Source of the DNA: Heliocidaris tuberculata | Taxonomy: Eukaryota; Echinodermata; Echinoidea; Camarodonta; Echinometridae | Reading direction: 5' to 3' | DNA: 64,000 bases | Assembly (NCBI GenBank): GCA_025618425.1 | Contig: CM046832.1 | Coordinates: 22,621,917-22,685,916 of the forward strand | Shown here: positions 31,096-43,320 of the stretch, piece after piece | Numbering within the stretch: position 1 is the stretch's first letter | Layout of the letters: each line of letters opens with the position of its first letter | Position numbers and translations under genes: made by a program | The notes under the pieces: generated by a model | What the model was told of the DNA's origin: nothing | Seen by the model: only the letters and a program-made list of their open reading frames with translations | The model's database searches: none

Positions 31096-31479
31096 AAAGA
31101 GACTCGAAAGTCGGGTCGATTTCACCCCCATCTCCCCCACGGACCAAACTTTGTCAGAAGGAAGAGCTATGGATGTACATTCCAAAAATAAAAAAAATGA
31201 CAAAATTGTCCATCGGGAAGGGGGTGTCAGACTCCCTGAAACGAAAACCCCAAAGTGCCTTCTGACAACGCTTTGCCCCCCAATGTATGTAAAGAAAGAA
31301 AAAAAACAACAAAATTTTCTTACCTTCTGACTATGGTCATTAAAAAGAGTTTTATTCAATTCATTTTAGATTTTCATAACATAATTTTGAGTATAATAAT
31401 CTCCTTGAGGTGCAATTTGGTGTTAATTAGTCTTTTGATTGATAAGTTATTAACTTGTTATTTATAAGTAAGTTATCGA

Positions 31480-31731
31480 ATTGCTTTCTCAAACGTAGCC
31501 AAAAAATATTGTCAGGATTATGTAAACACACCCATTGTCCATCTTCACCTGTGTCACAAGAGCTTTTCAGGTATATGTGGTATGTGACTGCTAGGCTGAA
31601 ATGTACTATTCATGTGTTAATTGCACAGATACCAAGCAAGCCGTCCTCTGTTATGCCTTGTCAGATGGTCAATGGTGTGTTTACATAACCCTGACAATAT
31701 TTTTTTTTGTTGCTACTTTTGAGAAAGCAAT
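31480..31731. mobile_element. Hairpin element, ATTGCTTTCTCAAA family, copy 1
   Basis: Starts ATTGCTTTCTCAAA and ends TTTGAGAAAGCAAT. Arms continue through AATATTGTCAGGATTATGTA against its reverse complement. About 252 bp, non-coding. Confidence 0.7.
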
Positions 31732-31853
31732 ACATTTTTCACAATTTAACAATTTTAATGTGTGTAATTCAACTTCAAATTATAACTTTCTTGGGGTGCA
31801 ATTTGTTGTCAAATGATCATTTCAATAATAAGTTATTAAATTGTGAAAATTGT

Positions 31854-32089
31854 ATTGCTTTCTCAAAAGAAGTCAAATGATATTGTCAGGATTATATGTA
31901 AACACACCTATTGTTTGACAAGGCATAATAGAATGCTTGCAAGGTATTTGTGTAATCAACACATGAATGGTAAATTTCAGCTTGACAGCCCCACTATTAT
32001 GTCATGTCAAACAGGTGCAGATGGACAATGAATGGCTGTGTTTACATAATCCCGACAATATCATTTGACTATACTTTTGAGAAAGCAAT
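31854..32089. mobile_element. Hairpin element, ATTGCTTTCTCAAA family, copy 2
   Basis: Same termini and arm sequences as 31480-31731 (ATATTGTCAGGATTAT, GTGTTTACATAA). Sequence outside the arms (AAGTTATTAAATTG, GTGCAATTTG-type words) is also shared, so the unit including flanks was duplicated. Confidence 0.7.
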
Positions 32090-32559
32090 ACAATTTTCCC
32101 AATTTAATAAATTATTATTGAAATGATCATTTGATACCAAATTGCACCGCAAATAAGTTATAATACTCAAGATTGTACTATACAAATTTGACCTGAATTG
32201 AATAACATACATTGGATTTATTAAGGTTATAATGCAAAAAAGGGGTTTTCTCTACATCCAGAGCATTTGGGCAGAAAAGCTTGGTTTAGGGGAACTTTGG
32301 TGTTTGTTTTTTCAGAGGCATGTTACACCCCCTTCGCGATGGAAATTTTTGTCAGTTTCTATCTTTTTGTAATGTACATCCATACCTATTCCTTCTGACA
32401 AAATTTGATCCATGGGCCTTAAAGGGAAAAATTTGCCCCACTTTTTAGGGGCGGTCTGACAACCCATCCCGACGGAAAATTTTCTCATTTTTTGTGTTAT
32501 GGTAATGTATAGTCATACACCTTCCTTCCTTCTGACAAAGTTTAGGGCATATGTTAGAT

Positions 32560-32950
32560 GGGTTGAAATCGACCCGACTTTGGGGCCCCCCCTTTTTTTT
32601 TGGGGGGGGGGGGGGGCTCTGGGGGGCCAAACCCGGCGGCTTCGTTCGAGCTGACAATCTTTTTGTGAATGACATGAATGGTCTCAGTAACTTTAAGGGG
32701 TCAAATCTCATTTGTAAAATGGGGTGACTATTTCGGGATAGGCTCCCAGACTATTACAGGGGCCGCGGAACGTTTTTGAAAGTGGGGGGGGGGGGGGGGG
32801 GAGGGGCTACTGATCTGATTTCACTCATTAATGACAATTTTCGATTTTTTTTTTTGCCGATTTTTTGTAATGTGTCTACTCAAAAAAGTGAAGGGGGCTG
32901 CAGCCCCCAGCCCCCCTCCCCCACCCGGTTCCGCGGCCCATGTAATAGGC
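32560..32950. repeat. Poly-G repeats with GGGCCGCGGAAC / GTTCCGCGGCCCATG ends
   Basis: A C/T/G homopolymer cluster at 32583-32617 is followed by an element starting GGGGCCGCGGAACG at 32760 and ending GGTTCCGCGGCCCATG near 32942, so the ends are inverted around a G run and a T run. Confidence 0.6.
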
Positions 32951-35145
32951 ATGATTGGGGTATTTTGTCCTAGATGTATACTTGTCTGGAAGCAGCTGTT
33001 TTCGGTGGTATTTAGCTGTGCCAGAGTGACTGTCCACAGTTACCATAGAATCCTTTGATAGAATCCTTTAATTCATCTTTGATTTGAAGCCATAAATCAT
33101 TATTGAATAACTAATGAATAGCCTCTCTGATGTTATATAAGATCATTAATTGAAGAGCCACAAGTTTATTTTATTTGTATAACGTTAACCTTTTGATATA
33201 GGCTTAGCATGCTGTTGTTTTTTTCTTTCAGTTTCACTTTTCTCTATGAGAGGATATCTTGAAGAGGGCTACAGCCCATAATTAGACCGACAGCCCACGA
33301 AATCGACATTTTTCTGTCTTTCCTTATGCATTTCCTTGTTTTGTCCATCTCATGGACCTTTTGAAACTTTCTTTTTTTTTCTCTCTATATTTCCTTCTGT
33401 ATTTCTCTGTTTTATCACTCTCGTGGGCTTGTCTGTCTACTGGGAAGACACCGAAGAGGCTTCAGTGGAAAAGATTTCTTTCTTGGCCTTTATCCAAAAA
33501 TAATGATACCGATACGCGATAAACGTATTGATTTATTCCAAAAGGGAAAGTGTTACAAACTATCGCGATGAAATGGTTACAAAGACTTATATTTAACTTA
33601 CTAAGTTTGGATATCCTTCTCCTTATGACTATATCTATAACAATTATATGAAGTGGAACATTGTTTTTTAGTTGCCTTTTACATTTTCCCTTCAGCTGAT
33701 TTCTGTCACACAGGCTTACACATTGTAAAAGATTTTTTTTAATTTTTAGTTGCGTTGTAATTGGAGAGAATGGAAACAATAATAGTATGCATTTTTGTTT
33801 GCGTTATGTATTTTCGGCACCTAACCATAAAGGTACTAATCTTTCTTTAAAAATACAAGTCTATAAACCTGTACCCATAAAATTCATTTTCCAAGTCCTC
33901 CGTTTTCAACATGATAAAGTTGATTTTTATCACGTATTCACTCAGTAAATTCCTGCTAGAATTTCTTTCTTTTCTTTTTTTTAATACTGTCACACAATAG
34001 TATTTCCCAGATTCTCTTCGACTCTGTTTGTGTTTTTTCTTCTTAATTTTCAAAAAATTTGACGTCATTCGCAAAATAGAAGACAAAGCCAGTTATTGAG
34101 ATTATGCTGGCTGAATCTCAGATATTGATTAGCGATGGTAAGCTTGACCACCTACCCTAATTGCCTAATCATCGACACAACCTCCAAAAGTACAACACAA
34201 ACAAACAAGTGGCTGAAAGAATTCCCAAAGATTAAAAAATTCTTATTCCAGTGACCAGTTCTAAGAGCTGGCGGTATCGACCGACTCGTCTTCCCTATAA
34301 ATATAGTATTGTCCCAAGAAGACAATCGCTGAAAGACTCGTTGAGGTATTTGATGCAAAGAAAATCAATCAGCTGTCAATAGGTTTAGATGGATTAAGGT
34401 GTGGATTATCAGTCCAACAGAAGCCTTGGGTGGGTGTAAGCAGAATAACTGTGAACAGTAGTATCGATAAAGGGCTGTGTATTGAAATAGAGGGGTATAT
34501 ACGGGGGGTTGGTTGTTAGGATGCAAAACAAAACCGCAACAAATAGCCATCAAAGTAGACCAACAAGCATCCATGCAGAAGACAAGGAAAACATGACTAT
34601 ATCTTCATCTTCTAAAGAGACTTTATCGCCAAAGACTACATACGTAGAAATATACATCAATTTAAGGCATTTTCATGACTGGATGAAATTTGGAGTTTGA
34701 TTTGGGGCTAAGAAATAGTAAAAGACACGTTGTCAACAAAGAGCATCTTAGTTTCGGACGCATGCTGTTCTTTTGCAGTTCAGGAGTCTAAACCACTTTC
34801 ACGGGTATTGGACGAGGCTCAATACATTTTTTCGAGGCTCGTGCTTTGATCGAGAGAAGAATACACTAGAAGTTTCATAATTTCAACGGTGTCTCATTCC
34901 ATTATTGAATAAAACGTCAATGTTATAGTAATCTTCAAAAACCTATCGGAAAAGGAACGTCTGCAGAGCTTGCACCGAGTGTGAGAATAGAGGGACAAAC
35001 GAATTTGTTACAAAAGCCATTTTACCATGGCCGCGGGATAAAACTGGATCATATAGACTGCTATATTTATAGAAATTTGGAAGCTTTCGTGAGAAAGATA
35101 CATTCCTTTTACATCAAAATATAATATAAACACGGTGAAGTTGCG
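32950..35145. other. Intergenic sequence upstream of the unrecognised gene
   Basis: No supported gene. A 63-codon frame at 34509-34700 is polar and lacks a linked donor. The promoter of the gene starting at 35146 should lie in the last few hundred bases, but no canonical TATA box at a sensible distance can be fixed. Confidence 0.5.
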
Positions 35146-35370
35146 ATGATGGTCCTTGAGCAAGCAAGTCGACCAGCTACCAAGCAGCATGGGGAGACAG
35201 ACAATGCCAAGGATGGTCACGGAAAAGAACGAAAACAACGAAACTCTGGTGATATCCTGGCCCGACGTCGCTTCGAGAATATCCGGAAACATTCGGCACG
35301 CACTCGACATCGAACCGGTATCATCAACAATGGTGAAAAGAACAGACTAACCATTGCAGAGAAGCAAATG
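35146..35370 (+). CDS. Unrecognised 366-residue protein, coding exon 1
   Basis: Encodes residues 1-75, Arg/Lys-rich (for example DILARRRFENIRKHSARTRH), ending AEKQM before donor GTATGT. Phase 0. Confidence 0.75.
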
Positions 35371-37628
35371 GTATGTCAAATATACATGATATAATTCCAG
35401 TTTCCTTTGTTTTTCATTGACTTTTCAGGACAGGCTGATAGATTTTAATGTTATTAGTTGTAATGCGGTATGTAAATTTAAGTACATGACATTTTTGTTT
35501 ACTTTTGACGGATAGAGACATTGTATAGCAGCAGTCCAGTATCTTTCAGACAAAAGATAATTCATGCTATATAAGCTTCCTTGCATAAATAGGAATTTAA
35601 GTACATAGGCCTATATGATAAAATTATTAAAATTATGATAATCTATATTTTAAGGTCTCATTTAATAAATAGTCAATGTTATGTCGGGGGGGGGGGGGTC
35701 TATGATGTAGGCCCCATCACATGGTTTAACATAATCTGTTCTATCGCAATATTATACATTTGCATCCTCCTATAACTTACTCCCCATGTCATCCGTTCCC
35801 TGTAGGTGAAAGCACGCAAAATGGCCGAGGCCCGGGTCCATCGGTTCCAGGAACAGTTAAGACGGGAGCTTCATGAGATGGAGGCCGGGAGACGAGCCCT
35901 TAGGAGGCGCTCCATCTGTGTCAAAGATGAGGATAGGGACAATGACCGTCAAGCACTAACCAAGTACTGCCAAAGAGGTAATTAAAATATTTTCTTTTGA
36001 AAAGGTGTTCAGTATACGAAATCGGAAAATAGCGTTGAGCAAAGGCGTACTAAAGCATTTCGTCTTGCACTCATATCGTTCGATTTCGACTTTCTGTTCA
36101 TTCTTGCGGTTTACTCTGATGAGTGCAAGACGAATAGCTCTAGTATGGCTCTGTTCAACGATATTCTCCAGTATTTTCTTCCTTGGCTAATAAATTTATA
36201 ATAACAATTTTTTTCAGTGCTTGAGTGTAGCTTTTACACTTCTGATGCTTCTTTTACAATCAGTGTATTCCGCCATCATCTCTAATACCAGTAACCAAAG
36301 GCGGATTTATTTAATTGTATTTTTTTTTTGAGGGGGGGGGGGGGGCAATTCCTGCCCGTGCCACCCTTTTGAAAGAAAAGTATACATTGTGCTCCATCTT
36401 TTTAAAATTGTGCCCCCTTTTGAAACTAATGAACTTTTTTTTCTTTTTTTTTTTTGCTTGTCAGAAAATTTCGAACGACATAGAGTCCAAAACGTGTGAT
36501 AACCTTTTCTTTTTGTTTTGCTTGTCTGAAAATTTTCGGAGATTTGTGTGCCCCCCTTTTACAAAATCCCGGATCCGTCCCTGACCAGTACAACATATTT
36601 CTTCGTCATTCTCTATATCATATACATATTTCCCTCTAGGTACACTCAATATGTGATAAAGGCCTAATTTATTCAGATTTGTTGCATCAGTTTAATTCAA
36701 ATGTACCAAATTGAACTCCAATTTAATTACACCCTGCTGCAGGAAGAGAAAACAAATTTCTTTAATGATTTTCATCAGTAAAGTCAAAACTGAATGATTT
36801 ATTTTCATCAGATTATACGTGGTAATGAACAACAACAACAACAACAAAGAATTATTAGCCCACGCTTGCCAATCATCCTATAAAGCATGCAAGTTAAGCA
36901 ACATTTATTTTCTCACCTTGCCAGGTCGATATCTTTACGCTATGCGGAATGAGGTGAAGACCCAAAAGGAAGACATGGAATCCTATAATGGACGTCTGGA
37001 GAAAGCCAGGAAAATGCTGCAACCAGCGAAGAAGAATAGCACCTTGGCCATGGATAGAGGCAAACTGTTAGGGCTGGCCCCTGCCAATTCCTATCTCAAG
37101 GTTGGCCGTCGTATCAGCGTGGTCGAAGCACCTCCCGCAGCCAAGCTTCTTGCCTTCCAAGACAGCGACAGCGACGAAGACGACATCGAAGAAATCACGA
37201 AGACAATCCCGGTGAAGATATCTCTGGAGAAGAAGGAGATCAGGGCGAGGTCTCTGAGTAGTACCAAGACCCCACCGCCGTTTGATGTGAATCAGCTGAG
37301 GAAGGAGTTCGGACCTGAGATGCGGAAAGCCTTGGAGAGTTTGATGATGGATGATCCCAGTGTCATGCTGGCTATGCCCGTTTCAAGGGAAACCACTCGA
37401 GGAAGCAGAAGGGACTTTGATACCCAAGGACCAGTGGACCAAATCGCAGATGCCAACAGACCTATCGAAGGGTCCCAGTTGGACAATCACACAGAGAAGG
37501 CTGGGGATGTTGGCAAACTGAAACTGCCACCAGTGCAGGTGGACAAATCATTGGTTGGGAGGGTTCCAAAGAACCACAAACTACCTGCTGCTGCTAAGCC
37601 TCTTCTAAGTACAGTTACAGAAACATGA
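35146..37628 (+). CDS. Unrecognised charged protein, 366 residues (3 exons)
   Basis: Exons 35146-35370, 35806-35977 and 36925-37628 join in phase (junctions phase 0 and phase 1) and end in TGA. Donors are GTATGT and GTAATT; acceptors end CCCTGTAG and TTGCCAG. There is no signal peptide or membrane segment. Residues 1-75 are hydrophilic and Arg/Lys-rich, starting MMVLEQASRPATKQHG. Residues about 63-165 look like a basic helical or coiled-coil region with dense Arg/Glu/Lys. An acidic cluster at 212-222 (DSDSDEDDIEE) has serines that fit casein kinase 2 sites. The C-terminal third is polar, apart from a helical patch near LRKEFGPEMRKALESLM. I do not recognise a family. Codon use is more GC-rich than the flanks, and the open frame of the last exon is long for this sequence, which supports a real gene. 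ATG codons at 35146 and 35149 are both possible starts; an upstream exon is not excluded. Confidence 0.8.
35371..35805 (+). other. Intron 1 of the unrecognised gene
   Basis: 435 bp, AT-rich, with a short pure poly-G run at about 35685-35697. Nothing else notable. Confidence 0.7.
35806..35977 (+). CDS. Unrecognised 366-residue protein, coding exon 2
   Basis: Encodes residues 76-132 and one base of Gly133. Predominantly helical and charged (VHRFQEQLRRELHEMEAGRR). A pyrimidine-rich acceptor ends CCCTGTAG; the donor is GTAATT. Confidence 0.82.
36024..36169. mobile_element. Palindromic MITE in intron 2 of the unrecognised gene
   Basis: The arm containing TTCGTCTTGCACTCAT is mirrored by ATGAGTGCAAGACGAA, and the outer ends GGAAAATAGCGTTGA and TCAACGATATTCTCC are inverted with mismatches. 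About 146 bp. Confidence 0.65.
36297..36590. repeat. Poly-G/poly-T repeat in the unknown gene's intron 2
   Basis: Starts AAAGGCGGATTTATTTAATT, has a T run then a G run, and ends AAAATCCCGGATCCGTCCCT. Inverted GGATCC-type ends link it to the 28060-28410 copy. Confidence 0.55.
36925..37628 (+). CDS. Unrecognised 366-residue protein, coding exon 3
   Basis: Completes Gly133 and encodes residues 134-366 to TGA. The open frame continues upstream to 36819 inside the intron, but the TTGCCAG acceptor at 36924 and the phase match with exon 2 set the exon start. It includes the acidic cluster at 212-222. Confidence 0.85.
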
Positions 37629-39494
37629 ATTTAAGAACACAATCATGTATGAATGCTTTCTCATGCAGTACTGAGGGTGATTAGGACAATAACTCATTTA
37701 CTATCATAAAATTGAGTAAAGAGTGATCTTTTAGGATTTCAATCCAACCATGCCATGTTTTACAATCAGTGCTTATCATAACCAGGGAAATGTAACTCAT
37801 CATTCTGATCATCTAAACTGGAAATGATTATCTAAATTGGAAACGATTAAAACTGCAAATACTGAGATACGAACGGAATGGAATATCAGTATTGCATAAG
37901 CGTCTTTAATTATATTCAACTAACCTTATACAATTATGTATATTCAATGTATTTCTCTGTATATTGGCAAGTTTCCCAAAACATATTGTCCCAAGCCATC
38001 CAAATGCACATTTTCAGCATGAAACAGGCCCCAGTGGTTATCATCAATCATTAAATAGAATGTCATAATTGGATTCCCGATGATTAAACTATTTGTACTT
38101 TTCACATATCGTTCAGCTATTTATCGACATAATCTGTTGTTTCATGTGTTCACTGATGTACATAATGTACTGGCAATTAATTGCAGTAAAGAAAATTCAT
38201 GACAATCAATTTCACAAGTTACTGGTACCTTTTGATTAACATGGTAGAATAATGGATGTGAACTTATAAATAGACACATAAGTGTACACATCAAGTGTAC
38301 AATTTTCATGCAATCCGTGTATTGTAGCAAAACTTGGAGAGTATCATAACTCGATTGTGAAATTAGACAATCAACAACCAAAAAAAAAAATTAAAAAATA
38401 AAAAAAAAAATAAAGAAAAAAAAATGGCCTCTATACCTGATTTAGTATTCAGTTAAACGAACCAGACATGCCACAAATCAAATTCTGAGAAGGCCTGATA
38501 TACGACCATTTTTTTTTTCTCGTCAGGTATATAACTTCGATTCTATACTGATTTTGTGATTGACGGGAAAGTATTTAAAAACATTTTTATGTAATGGCAT
38601 AATTTCATTTCCATTGGTATGCATGAAATAAGAGTAGTGAACAATGCTGTAGGTGCAGTCTTATTTTATTTAATTTTTCTTATAATGCTTTTTAAAATCA
38701 TTCTGAAGGAACCTTCCAACCTGTAAAATGATAAACCTAATTCCAAACAAAACTCCAACTTTCAAAGGATCTCGACGAATATGCACAAAATGTAAAATAC
38801 TGCTGAAAACTCTTTTTAATTTCGAAAGTCACAACAAGCCATCATATTTTTGTATTCAGTTTGTTTATATACTTATCATGTTGATGTTGGGTCGAGTATA
38901 TTTCTGCATTAACTCACATTGGATTCCACTTATTGTTGATAAATGACATTTCGTATAATGGGCAGGTCATTTTAGGCTATTGCTCAGTTACGATAATTGG
39001 TGCATGAAAATAACATCAGATTTGAAAGATTTTTAGTAATCTCAGGATTTATTTTAACTTTAATTTTATTTTCCGCTAGCTCTCCCCCAACTTCATGAGG
39101 TATCTTTCCATTGGAAACCTCTTAGGTTATTTTTTTCCAGAGCACTTTCTTGCATAATGCATAATCATTTCAATTTCCCCTATAAATATGCTTGGCAGAA
39201 CTCACATTAGCTATGAACAGTCACCTTTCAAGAATTGTAATAATTATGGAACCATAATAATATCTTACATGATACATTATAAAGCGCATTTTATCATATA
39301 TTTCAATGAGCTTTATTCAAAGATCACAATTTTCTGAATAATAACCAACAATCATCCATTTGAAATGAAAGAATTAACTGTCTTCACAACTATATCACAG
39401 TTTATAGATTATTCTGTATCTTTGGCCCAATCATTACAAATACTTCATGGACTGACTGAAATCCAACAAGAGACAAATAAAAATATACATTGCA
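37629..39494. other. 3' flank of the unrecognised gene
   Basis: Probable 3' UTR of undetermined length, then AT-rich sequence. An A-rich stretch with AATAAA lies at 38383-38424 but is low-complexity. No further gene seen. Confidence 0.5.
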
Positions 39495-39775
39495 GTGCCG
39501 TCACCAGCTTTTTTCAAGGGGGGGGGGTGCCTTTTGGAAAAAAAAGAAGACAAAACTTACCAACTCCAATGTCAGGCAGTGGTGCTGGTGGCGCAGATAT
39601 GAGCTGTTCGACACTACACAATAAGAACATGTCGCCCTTTTCAAAAGACACCCCCAAAAAAAAAATAAATAAAAAAATCCTTTTTTTTTTTTTTTTTTTT
39701 TTTTGGTCTGGAGGGGGGGGGGGGTGCGTTCGCACCCTCCGCACCCCCTGGCGACGCCCATGTGTCAATGAAGCA
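39495..39775. repeat. Poly-T/poly-G repeat, GTGCCGTCACC / GGCGACGCCCATG ends
   Basis: Contains a G run at 39519-39527, an A run, then a T run abutting a G run at about 39680-39723, and ends CCTGGCGACGCCCATGTG. Related in build to the other poly-G repeats. No gene. Confidence 0.5.
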
Positions 39776-40449
39776 TTCTTACGATAATATGTAAAAGCAA
39801 AAATGATCACATGTGATATCAATTTCCCCTCAAGATTATAGTTTGTCAGAAAATCTTGCCAATTTTCTCAGTATTCCGCATTACAATGAAGCTCGTTTTG
39901 ATATCAGTATGAAAATAAATAAAATGAATATTGTACAGTTATAACTCCACTATGCTGTTTCATGATTGCTCTCTTGTTTGTCTTCATTTCTGAATTACTC
40001 ATTTCAGCAGGAACGAAAAAAAAAAGAAAAAAAAAAGGCCATTTTCTTGACTTAGTTTGCCCCAATCTTAAAGTTGATCACACATGACAATGATGATACA
40101 GATTGCTGAATTTTTAAGTCGCGATGAATTTGTTTGCACAGCAAGTGAAACTATCGAAATGTACATGTTTGAATAAAACAATAGCATCAACAAAACAAAG
40201 AAATTATATTTTCTTTTGACTCAAGGTTATGCTATTGATATAAACTGGTGACGCTTTTAAAAGTAAACCACGTTCACATAATAAATGTGACTAAGTGGCC
40301 ATCGTCATTAGTTTAAACAATAAGACGAAAAACATCGAACCTTGCCAAACAGTTGTTACAAAACGACCATGTACTCTTTTAGAAGTCTTAGCCAACATGG
40401 CCAAGGTTTACCACAAATTTTCTTGATATTGATTAATCAGTCAACTGTT

Positions 40450-40945
40450 TTAAAGAGGAAGTCCACCCTGATATACAGTTGGTTTTAAAATAAGGATAAA
40501 AAATAAAGAAACAGATCCATGAAAATCCGATAATGAAATAGGAAAGTTAAGAATTTTGAAGTTGTAATCTATCAAACACAAATTGGCAACTGCCGTTGGG
40601 AGCTCCTCTCCAATTTGCCCTGTACTAAATAAATCGTGAATTTCAACTTTTTCTAAAGAAAATATTTAATCATACAAGCACCCTATATTATTGCAGATAG
40701 ATTTTTAAATTTTTTTTTACACAAAATATGTATGAAACAAATGTATTCCTTCATCAATGATAAAGAAAATGAAAATTTATTAAATTTCTGTACAGGCCCA
40801 AATGGGAGAAGAGCTCGCAAGATACGTCACCGAATTACCAATTTGTGTTTGATTACAATACCAAAAATTCATAACTTTCTTATTTCTCGTCGGACTTTCC
40901 TGAATCTTTCACTGACCGTTTCTCTGATTTTTTTTTTAGTCCATT
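40450..40945. mobile_element. Inverted-repeat element, TTAAAGRGSAAKTCCA family, diverged copy
   Basis: The left end is TTAAAGAGGAAGTCCACC. Arms share GAAATAGGAAAGTTAAGAAT with the reverse complement of ATTCATAACTTTCTTATTTC, and CAAACACAAATTGG with its mirror. The right end is degraded by a T run. Same family as 54060-54652. Confidence 0.55.
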
Positions 40946-41129
40946 TGATAGTCCTATGTAGCCAATAGTGAACCCAGAAAAGTTCTTTCCGTTGAAGATT
41001 TTTTGAGGATTAGTGATCCCATACGGTCTCCGAAAAATTTCAGCTTTCTTGGCGAAAAGTTAATTTTGGGCAATTCGCATAATTTGCACATCAAAATCCA
41101 GTGTGTCGTTCATCTTATGTATCCATGTA

Positions 41130-41201
41130 TGCAATGCAACCTGTGATACAACGAACGGAGGTTATATCAGGGAATCGTATTGTATCACAGGTTGCATTGC
41201 A
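41130..41201. repeat. Perfect 22 bp hairpin with 28 nt loop
   Basis: Arms at 41130-41151 and 41180-41201 are exact reverse complements (core word CAATGCAACCTGTGATACAA). The pairing stops abruptly at both ends. It could be a tiny MITE remnant or a small-RNA hairpin. Confidence 0.6.
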
Positions 41202-41859
41202 CAAGATTAACAACCTTATTAGGGTTGGGTACAGCGACAACATCGTTCTTAGCTTGTTTTGCGTTTTTCAATATGACTATTCATGAAAATTCATGAAAAT
41301 TTCCGTAATCTATCAGTCAGACTCGACTAAACATTCTGATGAATGCTTAATCCTTGATCTATCAATATTCTAAAACATTAAAGTCATATCTTTTTATTAC
41401 CCATCGAAACATATTTTAACTATTCTATTTGGTCACATGCAATAAAACGTGAGACAGCTCTATAGTCAAATGTATGGATGTACAAATGGATGAAGAGCAA
41501 TTATTATTAGGAATCAAATGAAACTTTAAATTGTGATGGCCTTGCTGTATTCATTACCACCACCATGTTGCTTGTGTTTTCCATTGGATAGCTATGTTAC
41601 ACGTCACTTTCAATCAGGAATTATAGGAAGGTTATTGCTGCCAATGCTACGTTGCTAATCAATTTGCACAAAATAATAGCAAGGCATACGATGTTCTTTA
41701 GTAATACGCGTATGGCCAATCACTGTTCAGTTTGTTCACATAATTGCAAGGTTATTAATTACTTGTTTAATGACTGAGTTTATAATCCTACTTAAATACA
41801 AGCAGCCAAGTGGGTCGGAATTGGATAAGTACAGCATACGCAATTAATAAGTCCTTGTC

Positions 41860-41862
<3 letters not shown>

Positions 41863-41908
<46 letters not shown>

Positions 41909-41912
41909 GGAG

Positions 41913-41954
<42 letters not shown>

Positions 41955-42060
41955 AGAGAGTAAGCCAGAGAGAGATAGAGAGAGAAAGAGATAGGGAGAG
42001 AAATGAGAGTATGTTGGATACATAGATGAGGAAGAGAGAGGGGGGGGGGGGGCTGGGAGG
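41863..42060. repeat. (GA)n microsatellite cluster
   Basis: Several GA tracts interrupted by GATAGATA and CCAGAGAG words, ending in a G run at 42041-42052. No gene. Confidence 0.9.
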
Positions 42061-43241
42061 AAGAGGGAACATTCTTGGCTGTTATATTAATTATTGATCA
42101 CATTCTCTTGTTTATATTACCAATGGTAATTTCCAATTTCTTTCCAGTATTTCAACCTGTCTGACATAATGGGGAAATCAAATATTCGTTGCAGAAATCA
42201 ATACTGTTTGAGTTCGGCCTGAATGCCGTCGTTCCATTTCCTATCATTCAATTGACTATTTTGTTGAGATGAAAGCAAAGAGCGCCATCATTACAAGGGC
42301 AAAAAGGTAATATATAAGCGTTAAATTTCAACAGACAGCTGAATTAGCCTAAAAATAAAAAGGAATGATAAACAATTATATTTTCAACAATATTCTAATG
42401 GTGTTTTTAAGGACTCCTTGTCATAAAGAATCACCTACTTCAGTAAAGGATACAGGATTCTTTGGCCGGGGGTGGGCACTAGCCAGGAATTATGTGACAA
42501 GCCAAAAATAGTAAAGAAATAACATAAATACATAAGATAATAAGATAAATAAGATTAACATTTTGAGGTGCATTTTAGGGGCTAAAAATGTTGCTGGGGC
42601 ACAATAATTCTAAGGGGTATATTTTTCTTTTATATTGAATGTGGACTTCATGCAAGTATGTATGGATTTTGACATGGGAGTGTCCCTGTGCCCCAGGATC
42701 CGCCACTGTACTTCGAAGGTAATTCTGGTCTTTGAGCTAAGTCAAACAGCGCCAACATACAGATTAATGCCAATGAACTTGTCACGTCTTAAAAACTCGG
42801 TTAAAATGATAAGATTTATGTCCGAAATTTAGAAAATGCTCCAAACTGACTCCTATAAGTAAATGTGCATGTAAATATGTATTAGAAGCATGACATTATG
42901 TGATGCAAAAGAGGTGTAAGAAAATAAACAACTAAGGGACCCTATATTTCACCCCTTCGAGTTTTACCAATCTCGTGCATTATACCTTTAATCTCTCGCC
43001 CCAATAATAGCACTGGTAAAGGTTTGAAAGGGTGTTCTTGTTTTTTTCTCCCCTTTTTCGAAAGTCTGTTACAGTGTGGTCAGTGGGGTATCCAGTATTA
43101 GGTTGCATCGGCTTAGTCCCCAATACCCATCTGCAGGCTCAGAGGGAAAAAAATCTTAATAACCTTTGGGGGGAAAACCAGTATGTGGTCTCCTATATGC
43201 ACAACATTTCAGGAAAATTGTTTAGATATTTCAAATATTAT

Positions 43242-43242
43242 C

Positions 43243-43306
<64 letters not shown>

Positions 43307-43320
43307 GAGGAGGGGGAGGG
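43242..43320. repeat. (GA)n microsatellite
   Basis: A pure GA tract ending GGAGGAGGAGG. Arg-Glu repeat frames are artefacts. Confidence 0.95.

Larger units (their letters stand above)
35978..36924 (+). other. Intron 2 of the unrecognised gene, with two insertions
   Basis: 947 bp. It contains a palindromic MITE-like hairpin (36024-36169) and a poly-G/poly-T repeat (about 36297-36590), so most of its length is mobile-element sequence. Confidence 0.7.

Noticed and set aside
30970..31359. 129-codon minus-strand frame and 110-codon plus-strand frame
   Set aside because: They cover poly-T/poly-A and poly-G repeat sequence of a dispersed family; open on both strands by composition.
34509..34700. 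63-codon polar frame upstream of the unknown gene
   Set aside because: No linked splice donor and no domain; its relation to the gene at 35146 cannot be shown.
36819..36924. Upstream part of the long open frame of exon 3 of the unknown gene, with an Asn run
   Set aside because: A good acceptor at 36924 and exact phase match to exon 2 make this intron sequence; the Asn run comes from an (AAC)n tract.
39365..39787. 140-codon frame with Phe and Gly runs
   Set aside because: Reads through A, T and G homopolymers of the poly-G repeat family.
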